Made by a program: the position numbers and the translations under genes. Below the pieces are notes generated by a model. The model ran no database searches, had not been told where the DNA came from, and saw only the letters and a list, made by a program, of their open reading frames with translations. A stretch of DNA of 13,353 nt from DATFXF01 sp035258565 (GTDB lineage Bacteria; Acidobacteriota; Terriglobia; Acidiferrales; UBA7541). Position 1 is the first letter of the stretch. Each line of letters opens with the position of its first letter. Below, piece by piece: positions 6,102 through 13,353 of this stretch. The stretch lies in the NCBI GenBank assembly GCA_035258565.1, contig DATFXF010000231.1, positions 1 through 13,353 of the forward strand, given 5' to 3'.

Positions 6102-6548
6102 TCAGGCCTCGCGTTCGACGACCACCTGGATGCTGGCGATCACGTCGTGGTGGAGCTTTGCGCTGACCTGGTATTCCCCGATCAGCTTGATGGGCTCGGC
6201 GAGCTGGATCTTGCGCTTCTCGACGTTGTAGCCCTGTGCCGCGAGCGCCTCGGCGATGTCCGCCGCGGTCACGGAGCCAAACAACTGGTCGTTCTCACCT
6301 GCCTTGCGCGCGAGTTTGACGCGGACGGGGGCCAGCAGCTCGGCCAGCTTCTCGGCACTTTCTTTTTCGTTGGCGGTGCGCTTGGCGAGTGTGGCGCGAA
6401 TCTTTTCCAGGCGCTTCAGGTTCGCCGGCGAGGCTTCGATGGCCAGCTTGCGCGGCAGGAGATAATTCCGTGCGTAGCCCTCGGCCACGTGGACCACCTG
6501 GCCCCGCGTGCCGAGTTTTTCGACATCTTCCTGCAAGATGATTTGCAT
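6102..6548 (-). CDS. rplI: 50S ribosomal protein L9
   Basis: 148 residues, the full family length. L9 binds 23S rRNA near the base of the L1 stalk and helps maintain reading frame. The N-terminal domain reads MQIILQEDVEKLGTRGQVV, followed by AEGYARNYLLPRKLA, the L9 signature region. A long connecting helix (about 45-75) and the C-terminal domain (FGSVTAADIAEAL) follow. The ATG at 6548 has AGGGGAG at good spacing. It is 24 bp downstream of rpsR, forming the common rpsF-rpsR-rplI group. Confidence 0.97.
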   Translation of the reverse strand: MQIILQEDVEKLGTRGQVVHVAEGYARNYLLPRKLAIEASPANLKRLEKIRATLAKRTANEKESAEKLAELLAPVRVKLARKAGENDQLFGSVTAADIAEALAAQGYNVEKRKIQLAEPIKLIGEYQVSAKLHHDVIASIQVVVEREA

Positions 6549-6572
6549 CGATCGCTCCCCTGGTCCGCGCGG

Positions 6573-6884
6573 CTACAATTCAGTGGCAAAAGGCAGCAGC
6601 GCGATGTTGCGTGCGCGCTTGATGGCTTCGCCGAGCCACCGCTGGTGTTTCGAGCAGGTGCCCGTCATGCGCCTCGGTAGTATCTTTCCGCGATCCTGGA
6701 TGAAGGGCTGGAGCATCTCCACCCTCTTGTAATCAATGAAGTCCACCCGCTCGATGCAGAAGCGGCACACCTTCTTCTTGCGGAAGAACTGCCGCTTGCC
6801 GCGGCGCGGGGGGCCGGAAGGCCCTTCCCGGCGCTCGCGCGAATGTGCTGGAGCCGGGTGCTGATGCGTGGGCTCGTCTGCCAT
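6573..6884 (-). CDS. rpsR: 30S ribosomal protein S18
   Basis: 103 residues, longer than the usual ~75-90 because of a proline-, histidine- and arginine-rich N-terminal tail of about 30 residues. The core starts near FFRKKKVCRFC and ends ARNIALLPF. S18 binds the 30S platform together with S6. C40 and C43 (CRFC) with C77 and H80 (CSKH) form a possible zinc site, the 'C+' type of S18. AGGGGAG lies at good distance from the ATG. It follows rpsF by 27 bp with no ssb between them, unlike B. subtilis, where rpsF, ssb and rpsR form the order. Confidence 0.96.
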   Translation of the reverse strand: MADEPTHQHPAPAHSRERREGPSGPPRRGKRQFFRKKKVCRFCIERVDFIDYKRVEMLQPFIQDRGKILPRRMTGTCSKHQRWLGEAIKRARNIALLPFATEL

Positions 6885-6911
6885 GGTTCTCCCCTTCCCA
6901 ATCGGATTCGG

Positions 6912-7310
6912 CTAACTGGCCGCAGCCACCTGTTCGCCAGAGCCCGTGGATTTCCGCGGGCGTCTTGCCGCTTTTCGCTCGCGTCGCCGCCCGAGCTTCT
7001 GCTGGCGCTTCAATTCCTCATCGAGCCGCACGGTCATGTACTTGAGCACCGGGTCGGCTACCTTCAAGCGCCGCTCGAGCTCTTTGATCATTTCGCCCTG
7101 GGTGCCGCGCAGCAACACATAGACATAGAAACCTTCGCGGAGCTTGCGGACGCGGTAGGCGAGCCTGCGCACGCCCCACTTCTCGACCTTGTCCACCTTG
7201 CCGCCGCGTTCCTTGGCTGTCTGCTCGAGTGTGGCCACCATTTTCTCGATCTCCTCTTCCGGCGTGTCGGGCCGGCAGATGAAGATCAGGTCGTACAGTC
7301 GCTCCTCCAT
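6912..7310 (-). CDS. rpsF: 30S ribosomal protein S6
   Basis: 132 residues. S6 pairs with S18 on the 30S platform. Family blocks are RLYDLIFICRPDTPEEEI (N-terminal strand), KVEKWGVRRLAYRVRKLREG in the middle, and PVLKYMTVRLDE near residue 100. The last ~30 residues are a basic extension rich in R and K beyond the usual ~95-residue fold. I use the ATG at 7310 with GAGGG just upstream; the upstream ATG at 7373 would add 21 residues resembling leader sequence. The 73-bp gap after pth may carry a leader element. Confidence 0.95.
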   Translation of the reverse strand: MEERLYDLIFICRPDTPEEEIEKMVATLEQTAKERGGKVDKVEKWGVRRLAYRVRKLREGFYVYVLLRGTQGEMIKELERRLKVADPVLKYMTVRLDEELKRQQKLGRRRERKAARRPRKSTGSGEQVAAAS

Positions 7311-7383
7311 GTTCCCTCGATTCACTGTTCGGTTCCGAGGAGTTGGAATCTCCCCGGTAAAGCTTCCCCCCATAGGACGCCGT
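7311..7383 (-). promoter_or_regulatory. rpsF leader, possible S6:S18 autoregulatory element
   Basis: In many bacteria S6 and S18 bind a hairpin with a CCG bulge in the rpsF leader. Here the leader contains GGAACCGAACAG and a perfect 5-bp pair GATTC/GAATC enclosing it. These ingredients are compatible with that motif, but I could not draw a convincing consensus structure. I see no clear promoter in this gap. Confidence 0.2.
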
Positions 7384-7974
7384 CTAGATCTGCACCTCGC
7401 CCGCCGGCGGCACGCGTCGGTTGAACCGGTTCATGGCGCGCTCGACGCCCTCCGCCAGGATGACGCCGACGGCCTCGGCCGCCTGCTCGACCATCTCCCC
7501 AGCGACCTCGAGCTGGTCTCGCGACATCGGGCTGAGCACGTACGCGGCGAGGTCACCCACCGGGTGCTCCGGTCTGACGCCCAGCCGGACACGCACGAAC
7601 TCATCGGTGCCCAGCGCGCCGATCAGCGACTTCAGGCCCTTGTGCCCGCCGGCGCTGCCGCGCTTGCGGATGCGGAGGTAGCCCCAGGGGAGTGCGACAT
7701 CGTCGTAGATGGCGATCATCTCCGCGGGATCCGATTCGAACCGGCCGAGCAACTCGCGCACCGCCAGCCCGCTCACGTTCATAAACGTTTGCGGCTTGAC
7801 CAGCAAGACTTTCTTTCCCGCCAGTTGCCCCCGGCCGATGCACGCTCTGGCCTCTGGCCTCTCGACGCGAATGCGACCCGCTTCCGCCAGCCGGTCCACC
7901 ACGAGAAAACCCAGATTGTGCGGCGTCCAGGCGTACTCCGGACCGGGATTGCCAAGGCCTACAATCAGTCGCAT
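7384..7974 (-). CDS. pth: Peptidyl-tRNA hydrolase
   Basis: 196 residues from the ATG at 7974. Pth releases tRNA from prematurely dropped peptidyl-tRNA. The start MRLIVGLGNPGPEY, the catalytic histidine H19 in TPHNLGF, N9, N66 in QTFMNVSG and D91 in IYDDVALPWG all match the family. One residue is unusual: the family's GGHNGLK is GGHKGLK here (the AAG codon was checked), replacing the asparagine equivalent to E. coli N114. An upstream in-frame ATG at 8052 has GGGAG four bases before it and would add 26 unconserved residues, whereas 7974 has no Shine-Dalgarno sequence. The true start is uncertain. The gene follows rplY closely, as in many genomes. Confidence 0.94.
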   Translation of the reverse strand: MRLIVGLGNPGPEYAWTPHNLGFLVVDRLAEAGRIRVERPEARACIGRGQLAGKKVLLVKPQTFMNVSGLAVRELLGRFESDPAEMIAIYDDVALPWGYLRIRKRGSAGGHKGLKSLIGALGTDEFVRVRLGVRPEHPVGDLAAYVLSPMSRDQLEVAGEMVEQAAEAVGVILAEGVERAMNRFNRRVPPAGEVQI

Positions 7975-8082
7975 TTGTGCGGCCGACGGGTCGCGCGCAT
8001 CGGATCCGTCAGTTGAGCCGCGCGAACTCGCCCGCTCGAGCACGCTCCGCATCCTGCTCCCAACTCTCCGCGCCGGCGAAGC

Positions 8083-8805
8083 TTACTTCTCCTTTTCCTT
8101 TTCTTTGCTCTTGCCCTTGGCCTCGCCTTCGGCCTCGACTTCTTCGCCTTCCTCAGCTTCCTTCTTGCCCTTCTTGATGACTTCGGGCTCCGCCGGAGCT
8201 GCCTCCGCCTCCACGGCAGCCTCCGCAGGCTTTTCTTCCTCCTCCGCGCGCAGGGCCACGACGTGTGCGATCACACGCTGCGGGTCGGTAACCAGCTTCA
8301 TTTTGTCGGGATCGAGTGGCAGATCCGCCACGCGGAGCTGCTTGCCGATCATCAGTTCCGTCACCTCCACCTTGAACTCGTCCGGGATCTCCGTGGGCAA
8401 GCATTCGATTTCGACTTCGCGGGTCACCATCTCGAAGATGCCGCCCTGGAGCTTCACTCCCTGCGGCTCGCCGAAGGTGCGTACCGGCACCTTGACGCGT
8501 ATGCGCACGTCCATCGCGACACGCAGCAGATCCACGTGCAGCAGGGAACCACTTACGGGATCCACCTGCCAGTCCTTCAGCATGACCTTCTGCGCGCCGT
8601 TGGGCAGTTTGACCGTGAAGATCGTATTGTGGCCCGACTCCGAGCGCAAGATGCCCGTCACGGCCTTGGCGCTCACGGCCACCGCCAGGGAGTCGCCCGG
8701 GCCACCGTAAAGGACGGCGGGAATCTGTCCCGTGCGGCGGATGCGCCGCGCCGCGTTTTTTCCGCGGCCATCGCGGAGGGTCGCTTGGATTACCATATTC
8801 TGCAT
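8083..8805 (-). CDS. rplY: 50S ribosomal protein L25 (Ctc/TL5 long form)
   Basis: 240 residues. The N-terminal 5S rRNA-binding domain spans about 4-95 (IQATLRDGRGKNAARRIRR, VLYGG, HVDLLRV). The C-terminal TL5-type beta domain follows to ~186 (VPVRTFGEPQGVKLQGGI, PDEFKVEVTELMIG). The last ~54 residues form a low-complexity tail rich in E, K and A, ending in repeated KEK. The ATG at 8805 has GGAAGGAA upstream. It lies 23 bp after prs; the prs-ctc-pth order matches B. subtilis and other phyla. Confidence 0.95.
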   Translation of the reverse strand: MQNMVIQATLRDGRGKNAARRIRRTGQIPAVLYGGPGDSLAVAVSAKAVTGILRSESGHNTIFTVKLPNGAQKVMLKDWQVDPVSGSLLHVDLLRVAMDVRIRVKVPVRTFGEPQGVKLQGGIFEMVTREVEIECLPTEIPDEFKVEVTELMIGKQLRVADLPLDPDKMKLVTDPQRVIAHVVALRAEEEEKPAEAAVEAEAAPAEPEVIKKGKKEAEEGEEVEAEGEAKGKSKEKEKEK

Positions 8806-8828
8806 CGGTCGTTCCTTCCTTCGTTTGG

Positions 8829-9773
8829 CTAGATAAAAAGCTCGCTGATCGACGTTTCCTCGTGGATCGAACGGATGCCGCGGGCGAGCAATTCAGCCAC
8901 GCTGAGCACCTTGATCTTCGAGACCTTCTTCGCCACCGGGGAGAGCGGCACCGAATCGGTCACCACGATCTCGGCAATGCACGATTTCGAAAGCCGGTCG
9001 ACCGCTGGTCCGGAGAGCACCGCGTGGGTGCAGGCAGCGAACACTTTCGTCGCGCCTTCCCCGAGCAGGGCTTCGGCCGTTTTCACCAGCGTGCCGGCGG
9101 TGTCAATGATGTCATCAATGACCAGGGCCGGGCGGCCTTTCACGTCGCCGATCAAGTGCATCACCTCGCTCACGTCCACGTCCACGCGGCGCTTATCCAC
9201 GATGGCCAGCGGCGCGTCCATTTTCTTCGCAAAGAAGCGCGCACGCTCCACCCCGCCCGCGTCCGGCGAAACTACGGTGATCTCGCCCAGTTTTTTCTTC
9301 TTGAAGTACTCGACCAGCACCGGCGAGGCGTACAGGTGATCCACAGGCACATTGAAGTAGCCCTGGATCTGCGGCGCGTGGAGGTCGAGCGTCAGAGCGC
9401 GGCTGGCCCCGGCCGTTTCGAGCAGGTCGGCCACCAGCTTCGCAGAGATGGGCACACGCGGCTTGTCCTTGCGGTCCTGCCGCGCGTAGCAGTAGTAGGG
9501 GATCACGGCGGTGATTCGCCACGCCGAGGCGCGCTTGAAGGCGTCCACCATCATCAGCAATTGCATGAGGTGGAAGTCCACCGGGTGGCTGCACGGCTGG
9601 ACGACGAAGACGTCGGCGCCGCGCACGTTTTCGAGGATCTGGAAATAGATTTCGCCGTCACTGAACTGGCCGAGGTTCGACCGCCCCGGCTTGGCGCCGA
9701 GGAACCGGCAAATCTCCTCGGCCAGCGTCGGATTCGCGCTGCCGCTGAAGATCTTGAACTTATCGTCCGTCAA
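8829..9773 (-). CDS. prs: Ribose-phosphate pyrophosphokinase
   Basis: 314 residues if started at TTG 9773, the standard family length. Prs transfers diphosphate from ATP to ribose 5-phosphate to make PRPP for nucleotide, histidine and tryptophan synthesis. Seen are FSDGE (37-41), the flexible-loop region YARQDRKDKPRVPISAK (96-112), DLHAPQIQGYF (130-140) with the nucleotide-contacting histidine, KRR (194-196), and the PRPP-binding loop VIDDIIDTAGT (218-228). There is no ATG near the conserved start. The next ATG, at 9914, would overlap ispE by ~130 bp and add unconserved residues. The TTG has GAAGG eight bases upstream and lies 10 bp after the ispE stop, so it is my choice. Confidence 0.95.
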   Translation of the reverse strand: MTDDKFKIFSGSANPTLAEEICRFLGAKPGRSNLGQFSDGEIYFQILENVRGADVFVVQPCSHPVDFHLMQLLMMVDAFKRASAWRITAVIPYYCYARQDRKDKPRVPISAKLVADLLETAGASRALTLDLHAPQIQGYFNVPVDHLYASPVLVEYFKKKKLGEITVVSPDAGGVERARFFAKKMDAPLAIVDKRRVDVDVSEVMHLIGDVKGRPALVIDDIIDTAGTLVKTAEALLGEGATKVFAACTHAVLSGPAVDRLSKSCIAEIVVTDSVPLSPVAKKVSKIKVLSVAELLARGIRSIHEETSISELFI

Positions 9774-9783
9774 TCGATGGCCT

Positions 9784-10701
9784 TCAGACGCTTCCCCGCC
9801 GTCCCATGGCGCGGCGGTATTCTCCCCGTGAAAGGGTGTTGCAGACGAAAACCTGCTCCTTCGGGAACCCCTGGGCGGCTCGGCGCGCCTGCGCTGGGCT
9901 TCGGAATACTCCAAACACCGCCGACCCGCTACCCGCCAGCGCGGCTTCCGCAGCTCCTCGCTCGAGCAACTCCCGCTTGATCTTTCCTAGCCGGGGATGC
10001 CGCGGGAAGACGACTGCCTCGAAATCGTTCGAAAGCTCCGCTTCCAGCGGGCTCCAGCACAGAGCGCAGAAACTCCATAGTCTAGAGGCATCGCTGGGCC
10101 TTGTCAATCGACGGCCGAGCCACCCATAGGCCTCGCGCGTGCTCACCCCGATGTCCCGTGGCGAAACCACCAAGAGCGTACGGCGCGGCGCATCCGGCAA
10201 CGGGTAGACCTCGTCGCCGCGCCCCAGGCCAAGTGCCCGCCCGCCCAACAAGAAGAAAGGGACGTCGGCGCCAAGGGCGGAGGCAATTTGAAGCAGCCGC
10301 GAGACCGGGGTTTTTCGCCCCGCGAGGCTCAGCAGCCCTCGGAGAGCGGTGGCCGCGTCGCTCGAACCTCCTCCGAGCCCGCGGCCGATGGGTATCCGTT
10401 TGACCAAATCCAGGCGCGCACCAAAGCGTATTCCGAATTCGCGGCGCAGGGCCTCGACCGCCCGCAGGACCAAATTGCCGGGCCCGCTGAGCGACCGAAG
10501 CTCGCGTTTCGATAATTCGAGCGCTGAGGAATCGACCACCAACTCCATGCTCGGGCCGCGCTTGAGGGAAATCTCCAGCGTATCGTGGAGCGAGATGGCC
10601 TGGAAGACGGTGTGTACTTCGTGGTAGCCATCGGCGCGTTGGCCCAAGACCTGGAGGCACAGGTTGACTTTCGCGTAGGCGCCGAGACGCACCGAGCGCA
10701 T
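9784..10701 (-). CDS. ispE: 4-diphosphocytidyl-2-C-methyl-D-erythritol kinase
   Basis: 305 residues. This GHMP-family kinase phosphorylates CDP-methylerythritol with ATP, between IspD and IspF in the MEP pathway. The N-terminus GAYAKVNLCLQVLGQRADGYH carries the expected K11 and H27. The ATP loop is PIGRGLGGGSSDAATAL (104-120), with catalytic D146 in GADVPFFL. The C-terminal glycine motif is LAGSGSAVFGVF. The ATG at 10701 fits the conserved start; a longer frame to 11004 overlaps the TPR gene and is rejected. No clear Shine-Dalgarno sequence precedes it, but the TPR stop is only 11 bp away, suggesting translational coupling. Confidence 0.95.
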   Translation of the reverse strand: MRSVRLGAYAKVNLCLQVLGQRADGYHEVHTVFQAISLHDTLEISLKRGPSMELVVDSSALELSKRELRSLSGPGNLVLRAVEALRREFGIRFGARLDLVKRIPIGRGLGGGSSDAATALRGLLSLAGRKTPVSRLLQIASALGADVPFFLLGGRALGLGRGDEVYPLPDAPRRTLLVVSPRDIGVSTREAYGWLGRRLTRPSDASRLWSFCALCWSPLEAELSNDFEAVVFPRHPRLGKIKRELLERGAAEAALAGSGSAVFGVFRSPAQARRAAQGFPKEQVFVCNTLSRGEYRRAMGRRGSV

Positions 10702-10712
10702 CGGTCGAGGAG

Positions 10713-12797
10713 CTATTGAGGCTCGGGCTCGCCCGCGGACTTCTGCTGGGCCAGGCGATGTTTCAGGTTGGAAAGCTTCTTTTTGAGCTCGGCTACTTTG
10801 TCGGATTCGGTCTCGCCGGGCAGGGCGCGGCGCCATTCGGCCAATGCCTTTTCCCACTCCGCCTCGGCCAGTTCGATGTGACCCGTCTTGAAGTACAGGT
10901 CGCCGAGGTGGTCGAGAATCGTGGGGTCGTGGCTGTTGCGCTCGACCGCCTTGCGCAGCGAGCCCTCCGCTTCTGTCAGGCGGTTCTGCTTGTAATACGC
11001 CCAACCCAGGCTGTCCAGGTAGGCGCCATTGTACGGGTCTTCGGCCAGGGCTCGCTGGACCAGCGCGGTCGCCTCTTCCAGACGCATGCCGAGGTCGGCC
11101 AACATGTAACCATAGTAGTTCAGTACGGCGGCATTTCTGGGGTTGATGGCCAGGGCGCGCTTGAACTGTTCTTCCGCCAGGTCGAATTTCTTCTGCCGTT
11201 CATAAATCGCGCCGAGCATGAACCACACCATTTCATTCTCGGCAGGGCGTTGGGCCATCTTTTCCGCGGCGCGCGCCGCCTGCTCAGCTTGGGCGTACTG
11301 TCGCCCGCGCTCGTAGACCTGCGCAAGATTGAGATAGATTTCGCGATCTTCGCTCGAGCCCTTCAAAAGCCCGCGCAGGGCTTTGGCAGCCTCCTCGGTG
11401 TGGCCCAGCTCGCCGAGCAGCAACGCGTGGCTCGTACGGATGCTGCGGTCATTCGGGTAAAGCTCCATGGCCTTGCGCGATTCTTCGAGCGCCCGCTCGA
11501 CATCGCGGCTCGCGCGGTAGGTGTCGATCATCAGTACCCGCGCGCGGCGTGCCTCCTCCTCGCCCAGCTTCACCATCTCCTGGAAGGTGGAGACCGCCCG
11601 AGCGTAATTCTCCACTTCGCGGTACATCCGCCCCAACTGCTCATAGAGAATACCCAGCGTGCGCCGGCTGGCCGAAGTACTCGGCTGTCCCTGGATTCCC
11701 TTCACTGCGTCCGCCAGCACACGGATGGCGTCGTCGAACCGCCCCTGCGCCTCGTAGATCATGGCCTCGTAGTAGGTCACTTCGAGGCTCCCGGGAGCGC
11801 GCTGCTTGGCCCGCAGGAGGTTCTCCTCCGCCTGATCGAGCTGATGCAGTTGGCGGTAGATTTGCGCCATCCGAAGATAGTTGTCCGGGTCTTCGGGTTC
11901 GATCTCGACAAGTTTCTTGTACTGCTCGAGCGCCGCTTCGTATTTCTCCTGCGCCAGCAACGATTGCGCGAGCCCGCGGCGGTGACTGACCTCATTCGAC
12001 TCGAGTTCGATCGCTTGGCGGTAGGCTTGTTCGGCTCGGGCCGGGTCGTGTATCTGCGTGTAGGCGTCGCCGAGCAAGTCGAGCAATCCCGGCGTGGGCG
12101 TGCGCTCGACAATCTTGCTCAGCAGGGCAATGGCTTCAGACGATTTGCCCTGGTCGAGCAGAAGCTGCGTGAGCTGCTCGACGGCGGCCTCGTTTTCCGG
12201 CTCGCGCTCCAGCACCGCGTGCAGCACTTCGCTCGCCTTCTGCGGTTCGTTTTGGAGGCGGTAGAGCCTCGCCAGCCACAGCGCGGACTCCATGTCGCTC
12301 GGCTCGATGCGCAGGATTTCGCGGAATTGCTCGATCGCGCGTGCGACGGTCTCCTTCTGCCCGGCAGCCGAGCTCAGATCACCGAGTGTGCGGACGTAGA
12401 TGCGCGCCAGTAGGCGACGGGCGGGCAGGTTGCCTGGATCACGCTTCAGGATGTCCTGCGCCTCAAGCACGGCGTCGCGAATGCGTTGCGATTTGAAATA
12501 GATCTCTGCCAGGCGCTCGCCGATCACTGGCGACTTGGGGTCGAGCTCGAAGGCCTTCTTGTAGGCTTCAATGGCCTGGTTGGCGTACTCGCTGCGGCTG
12601 GTGGCCTCGTAATATTCCTCGTAGAGATGGCCCATCGTGAAGTAGTAATAGGACTGGGCGCGCTTCTCTTCGTCCGACGCAGAGGAGAGCTTCCCCGGAG
12701 AAGGGTTGGGGTTCTTGTCTTGCGCCGGCGGCGCGGGAAGAGCAGGGGCGGCCGCAAGCCAGCAGGAAAGAGCCAAACACCAGACTGTAAGTTTCAT
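10713..12797 (-). CDS. Secreted tetratricopeptide-repeat protein
   Basis: 694 residues. A signal peptide is visible (MKLTVWCLALSCWLAAAPALPA), with likely cleavage near residue 22; no lipobox is evident. A low-complexity segment (about 23-45) leads into a near-continuous solenoid of TPR helix pairs from ~46 to ~660. Typical units end AIEAYKKAFELDPKSP, AEQAYRQAIELESNE, AEEQFKRALAINPRN and LVQRALAEDPYNGAYLDSLG. The C-terminus is a charged, coiled-coil-like stretch. It is probably a periplasmic or outer-membrane scaffold, but the partner is unknown. GGTGA precedes the ATG and a good promoter lies immediately upstream, making this the first gene of the ispE-prs operon. Long TPR proteins upstream of ispE seem plausible for Acidobacteriota, though I could not confirm this. 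Confidence 0.88.
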   Translation of the reverse strand: MKLTVWCLALSCWLAAAPALPAPPAQDKNPNPSPGKLSSASDEEKRAQSYYYFTMGHLYEEYYEATSRSEYANQAIEAYKKAFELDPKSPVIGERLAEIYFKSQRIRDAVLEAQDILKRDPGNLPARRLLARIYVRTLGDLSSAAGQKETVARAIEQFREILRIEPSDMESALWLARLYRLQNEPQKASEVLHAVLEREPENEAAVEQLTQLLLDQGKSSEAIALLSKIVERTPTPGLLDLLGDAYTQIHDPARAEQAYRQAIELESNEVSHRRGLAQSLLAQEKYEAALEQYKKLVEIEPEDPDNYLRMAQIYRQLHQLDQAEENLLRAKQRAPGSLEVTYYEAMIYEAQGRFDDAIRVLADAVKGIQGQPSTSASRRTLGILYEQLGRMYREVENYARAVSTFQEMVKLGEEEARRARVLMIDTYRASRDVERALEESRKAMELYPNDRSIRTSHALLLGELGHTEEAAKALRGLLKGSSEDREIYLNLAQVYERGRQYAQAEQAARAAEKMAQRPAENEMVWFMLGAIYERQKKFDLAEEQFKRALAINPRNAAVLNYYGYMLADLGMRLEEATALVQRALAEDPYNGAYLDSLGWAYYKQNRLTEAEGSLRKAVERNSHDPTILDHLGDLYFKTGHIELAEAEWEKALAEWRRALPGETESDKVAELKKKLSNLKHRLAQQKSAGEPEPQ

Positions 12798-12815
12798 CGA
12801 GTCACCAAAAAATTC

Positions 12816-12844
12816 ATTATGCTATACCGCCCCCGAGCGGTCAA
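12816..12844 (-). promoter_or_regulatory. Strong sigma70-type promoter for the TPR-ispE-prs operon
   Basis: On the minus strand TTGACC (12839-12844) is followed after exactly 17 bases by CATAAT (12816-12821). Each box matches the consensus at five of six positions. The predicted start near 12809 gives a leader of only about 12 bases, which still contains the GGTGA ribosome binding site (12802-12806). A GC-rich near-palindrome (CCCCGGGG core) lies just upstream of the -35 box. Confidence 0.6.
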
Positions 12845-12939
12845 AGCGTTCCCCGGGGGCGCGTTTCCAGTTTAGAAAGCCGCCCGCCCGAGTTAGATGC
12901 GCGAAATGTGGCACCGGCCGCGCAGGATCAAGAGAATCC

Positions 12940-13353
12940 TCAATGGCGGAAATGCCGAACTCCGGTGAAGACCATGGCCAGGCCCAGGCGGTTTGCGGCC
13001 CCAATCACCTCGGCATCGCGCACCGACCCACCGGGTTGGATGACCGCCGTGGCACCTGCGCGGGCCGCTTCCTCGACGCCATCCGGGAACGGGAAGTAGG
13101 CGTCGGAAGCCACGACGCTCCCCGCCAGCGGTTGCTGCGCTTTCATGATGGCAAGCCGGACGGAATCGACGCGGCTCATCTGTCCGGCACCGATGCCGAG
13201 TGTCTGCCCGGCATGCGCAAAGACGACGGCGTTGGATTTCACGTGTTTGACCACTTTCCAAGCGAAGAGCAGCGCGTCCACCTCCTCGAGGGTGGGCGCG
13301 CGCTCACTGACCTTTCGGAGTTCGCTCGAGGCGAGTCCGCGGCGGTCGGGCTG
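12940..13353 (-). CDS. purH: PurH bifunctional purine enzyme, C-terminal part (5' end outside window)
   Basis: The last 137 residues of AICAR transformylase/IMP cyclohydrolase, open to the right edge. PurH performs the last two steps of de novo IMP synthesis. This part belongs to the AICAR transformylase domain: FAWKVVKHVKSNAVVFA, GIGAGQMSRVDSVRLA, SDAYFPFPDG, TAVIQPGGSVRDAEVI and the characteristic end MVFTGVRHFRH. No terminator is evident in the 142 bp before the TPR gene. Its neighbour prs supplies PRPP to the same purine pathway, but the genes are in separate transcription units by my promoter call. Confidence 0.96.
   Translation of the reverse strand, partial: QPDRRGLASSELRKVSERAPTLEEVDALLFAWKVVKHVKSNAVVFAHAGQTLGIGAGQMSRVDSVRLAIMKAQQPLAGSVVASDAYFPFPDGVEEAARAGATAVIQPGGSVRDAEVIGAANRLGLAMVFTGVRHFRH

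Noticed and set aside
5430..6680. 416-codon plus-strand open frame spanning dnaB, rplI and part of rpsR
   Set aside because: It is antisense across three conserved genes and has no family features.
9774..9914. ATG start for prs at 9914
   Set aside because: It would overlap the ispE end and add 47 residues not found in Prs; the TTG at 9773 fits better.
8862..9980. 372-codon plus-strand open frame opposite prs and the end of ispE
   Set aside because: It runs antisense to conserved prs and ispE motifs and its product is histidine- and arginine-rich with no recognisable fold.
10702..11004. N-terminal extension of ispE to 11004
   Set aside because: It overlaps the TPR coding sequence by about 290 bp and the added residues are arginine- and proline-rich frame noise.
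10716..12413. 565-codon plus-strand open frame opposite the TPR gene
   Set aside because: It is the antisense shadow of a well-supported TPR gene; its translation shows no domain and the GC-rich codon pattern explains its length.
12845..12864. GC-rich near-palindrome (CCCCGGGG core) as a purH terminator
   Set aside because: There is no usable loop and no U tract in the direction of transcription; it directly abuts the -35 box, so at most it is an operator.

Overview
The window is a GC-rich bacterial chromosome segment in which every gene I can support lies on the minus strand. It is compact housekeeping DNA with no mobile element, CRISPR array, tRNA or rRNA. Gene content and order (a secreted TPR protein, ispE, prs, rplY, pth, rpsF, rpsR, rplI, dnaB, alr, PIN/TRAM, ispD, ispF) suggest an Acidobacteriota-like organism. 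That is a judgement from remembered gene order and protein style, not from a search. A Gram-negative type of envelope fits the signal-peptide TPR protein.

Layout in the direction of transcription (high to low coordinates). The 3' end of purH (12940-13353) enters from the right edge. A good sigma70-type promoter (12816-12844) then drives a 694-residue secreted TPR protein followed 11 bp later by ispE. prs starts at TTG, 10 bp after ispE. Next come rplY, pth, rpsF, rpsR and rplI, all closely spaced, so this is probably one long operon or a few overlapping units for isoprenoid and PRPP synthesis and translation. A 294-bp gap holds a probable dnaB promoter with DnaA-box-like sequences upstream of it. 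dnaB and alr follow, separated by a 288-bp gap with two dyads and an alr promoter candidate. The last unit is PIN/TRAM (YacL family), ispD and a left-truncated gene.

The most notable object is that left-truncated gene (2-706). It is one uninterrupted reading frame whose first ~145 residues are a double Clp N-terminal domain, as found at the front of ClpC/ClpA, and whose residues ~159 onward are IspF (2-C-methyl-D-erythritol 2,4-cyclodiphosphate synthase). There is no ATG, GTG or TTG near the IspF boundary, so the enzyme appears to be made only as a fusion. The fusion sits in a PIN/TRAM-ispD-ispF order that in Firmicutes lies just downstream of clpC, which suggests a possible origin for the Clp domain. 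Three MEP-pathway enzymes (IspE, IspD, IspF) are thus encoded in this window in two clusters.

Both longer gaps (4170-4457 and 5808-6101) are described below as regulatory candidates. The long plus-strand open frames are antisense shadows of high-GC genes.
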